Shown here: piece by piece, positions 4,635-5,072 of the stretch
How positions within the stretch are numbered: the stretch's first letter is position 1
Layout of the letters: each line of letters starts with the position of its first letter
NCBI GenBank assembly: GCA_002432565.1
Contig: DJFP01000219.1
Location: 1-5,072, forward strand
DNA: 5,072 nt
Source of the DNA: Flavobacteriales bacterium UBA5869
GTDB lineage: Bacteria > Bacteroidota > Bacteroidia > Flavobacteriales_D > Crocinitomicaceae
Direction of reading: 5' to 3'
Position numbers and translations under genes: made by a program
Notes under the pieces: model-generated
Database searches by the model: none
What the model saw: only the letters and a program-made list of their open reading frames with translations
Told to the model about the DNA's origin: nothing

Positions 4635-5072
4635 ATGAAAAGAACCATCAATCCCTATCTCTTCATCGGACTGTTCAGTATCCCGGTGCTTGTTTTTTCC
4701 TGTTCCCAAAACGGGGAATCCAAAAGTCCGGTTAACCTGGAAAGCTCCTATTCAGGCAAGGATTCAGAGCAGCAAAGTGCCGGACTGAGATCTTCTGCTG
4801 CGTATAAAGAAGAAAAAGACCACCCTACTCAATCCAAAAAGAAATTGATCAAAACCGGAAACCTCACTATCGAATCCAAACACATCGAAAAGAGCAAGTC
4901 AAACCTGGATGTGGCACTCAAATCACTCGACGGGTATTACGACAACGAGCAATTCAGCAAATCGGATTACGAGTTTCGTTATTCACTCACAGTACGTGTA
5001 CCGGCAAAAAACTTCGACCGGGTGCTGCAGGTAATCAATCACGGAGACGATGAGATTATTTCCAAAAACATC
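4635..5072 (+). CDS. DUF4349 lipoprotein, 3' end missing
   Basis: The ATG at 4635 opens a frame that runs off the window after 146 residues. The signal peptide ends in the lipobox VFSC, with lipidation at C23. A polar, serine-rich linker (about 24-68) follows. The DUF4349 domain then starts: KKLIKTGNLTIESKHIEKSK (69-88), LDGYYDNEQFSKSDY (98-112) and YSLTVRVPAKNFDRVL (116-131) match the family pattern 'KTGxLxIEVxD...GGYxxSE...xLTIRVPAxxFDxxL' in order. Full-length members usually continue with a coiled coil and often a C-terminal membrane helix, which would lie beyond the window. DUF4349 proteins are envelope proteins of unknown function. No good ribosome-binding sequence precedes the start, and the gene is 128 bases from the upstream operon, so it is probably a separate unit. 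Base composition is richer in GC than the preceding lipoprotein genes. Confidence 0.85.
   Translation, partial: MKRTINPYLFIGLFSIPVLVFSCSQNGESKSPVNLESSYSGKDSEQQSAGLRSSAAYKEEKDHPTQSKKKLIKTGNLTIESKHIEKSKSNLDVALKSLDGYYDNEQFSKSDYEFRYSLTVRVPAKNFDRVLQVINHGDDEIISKNI

Overview
The window looks like chromosomal DNA of a Bacteroidota bacterium, most likely a Flavobacteriales or Crocinitomicaceae-like organism. The basis is: three lipoprotein signal peptides of Bacteroidota type, DUF4221-like and DUF4349 proteins, a MORN/YwqK-type repeat protein, promoter boxes of the TAnnTTTG type, and start codons mostly without a Shine-Dalgarno sequence. The genus assignment is a guess.

Layout from left to right. (1) Bases 1-1944 are the 3' part of a large MORN-like repeat protein whose start lies upstream. 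(2) Bases 1945-2110 hold a long imperfect hairpin, then a Bacteroidota-type promoter overlapping a MarR-like palindrome. (3) Bases 2111-2569 encode a MarR-family regulator, ending in a terminator-like hairpin. (4) Bases 2570-2869 hold a probable unannotated 43-codon gene on the minus strand (2598-2729). It has its own promoter box and a perfect 19-bp palindrome over that box, and it is divergent from the next operon. Its protein looks like the coiled-coil tail of an XRE-type regulator without the DNA-binding domain. (5) Bases 2870-4506 are a two-gene lipoprotein operon with an ATGA overlap: a DUF4221-like, cysteine-rich lipoprotein and a small thioredoxin-like lipoprotein with a CGSC motif. 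A seven-codon mini-ORF precedes it and also overlaps the first start as ATGA. (6) Bases 4507-4634 are non-coding and carry a two-part hairpin. (7) Bases 4635-5072 are the 5' part of a DUF4349 lipoprotein gene that runs off the window.

The part that hangs together best as a possible local system is 2598-4506: a micro-regulator, a palindromic operator, and a divergent pair of surface lipoproteins in which a CxxC protein may serve a partner with seven cysteines. This stretch is visibly more AT-rich than the flanking MORN and DUF4349 genes, so it could be an acquired cassette. The family calls rest on reading the protein sequences by eye; no database search was possible.
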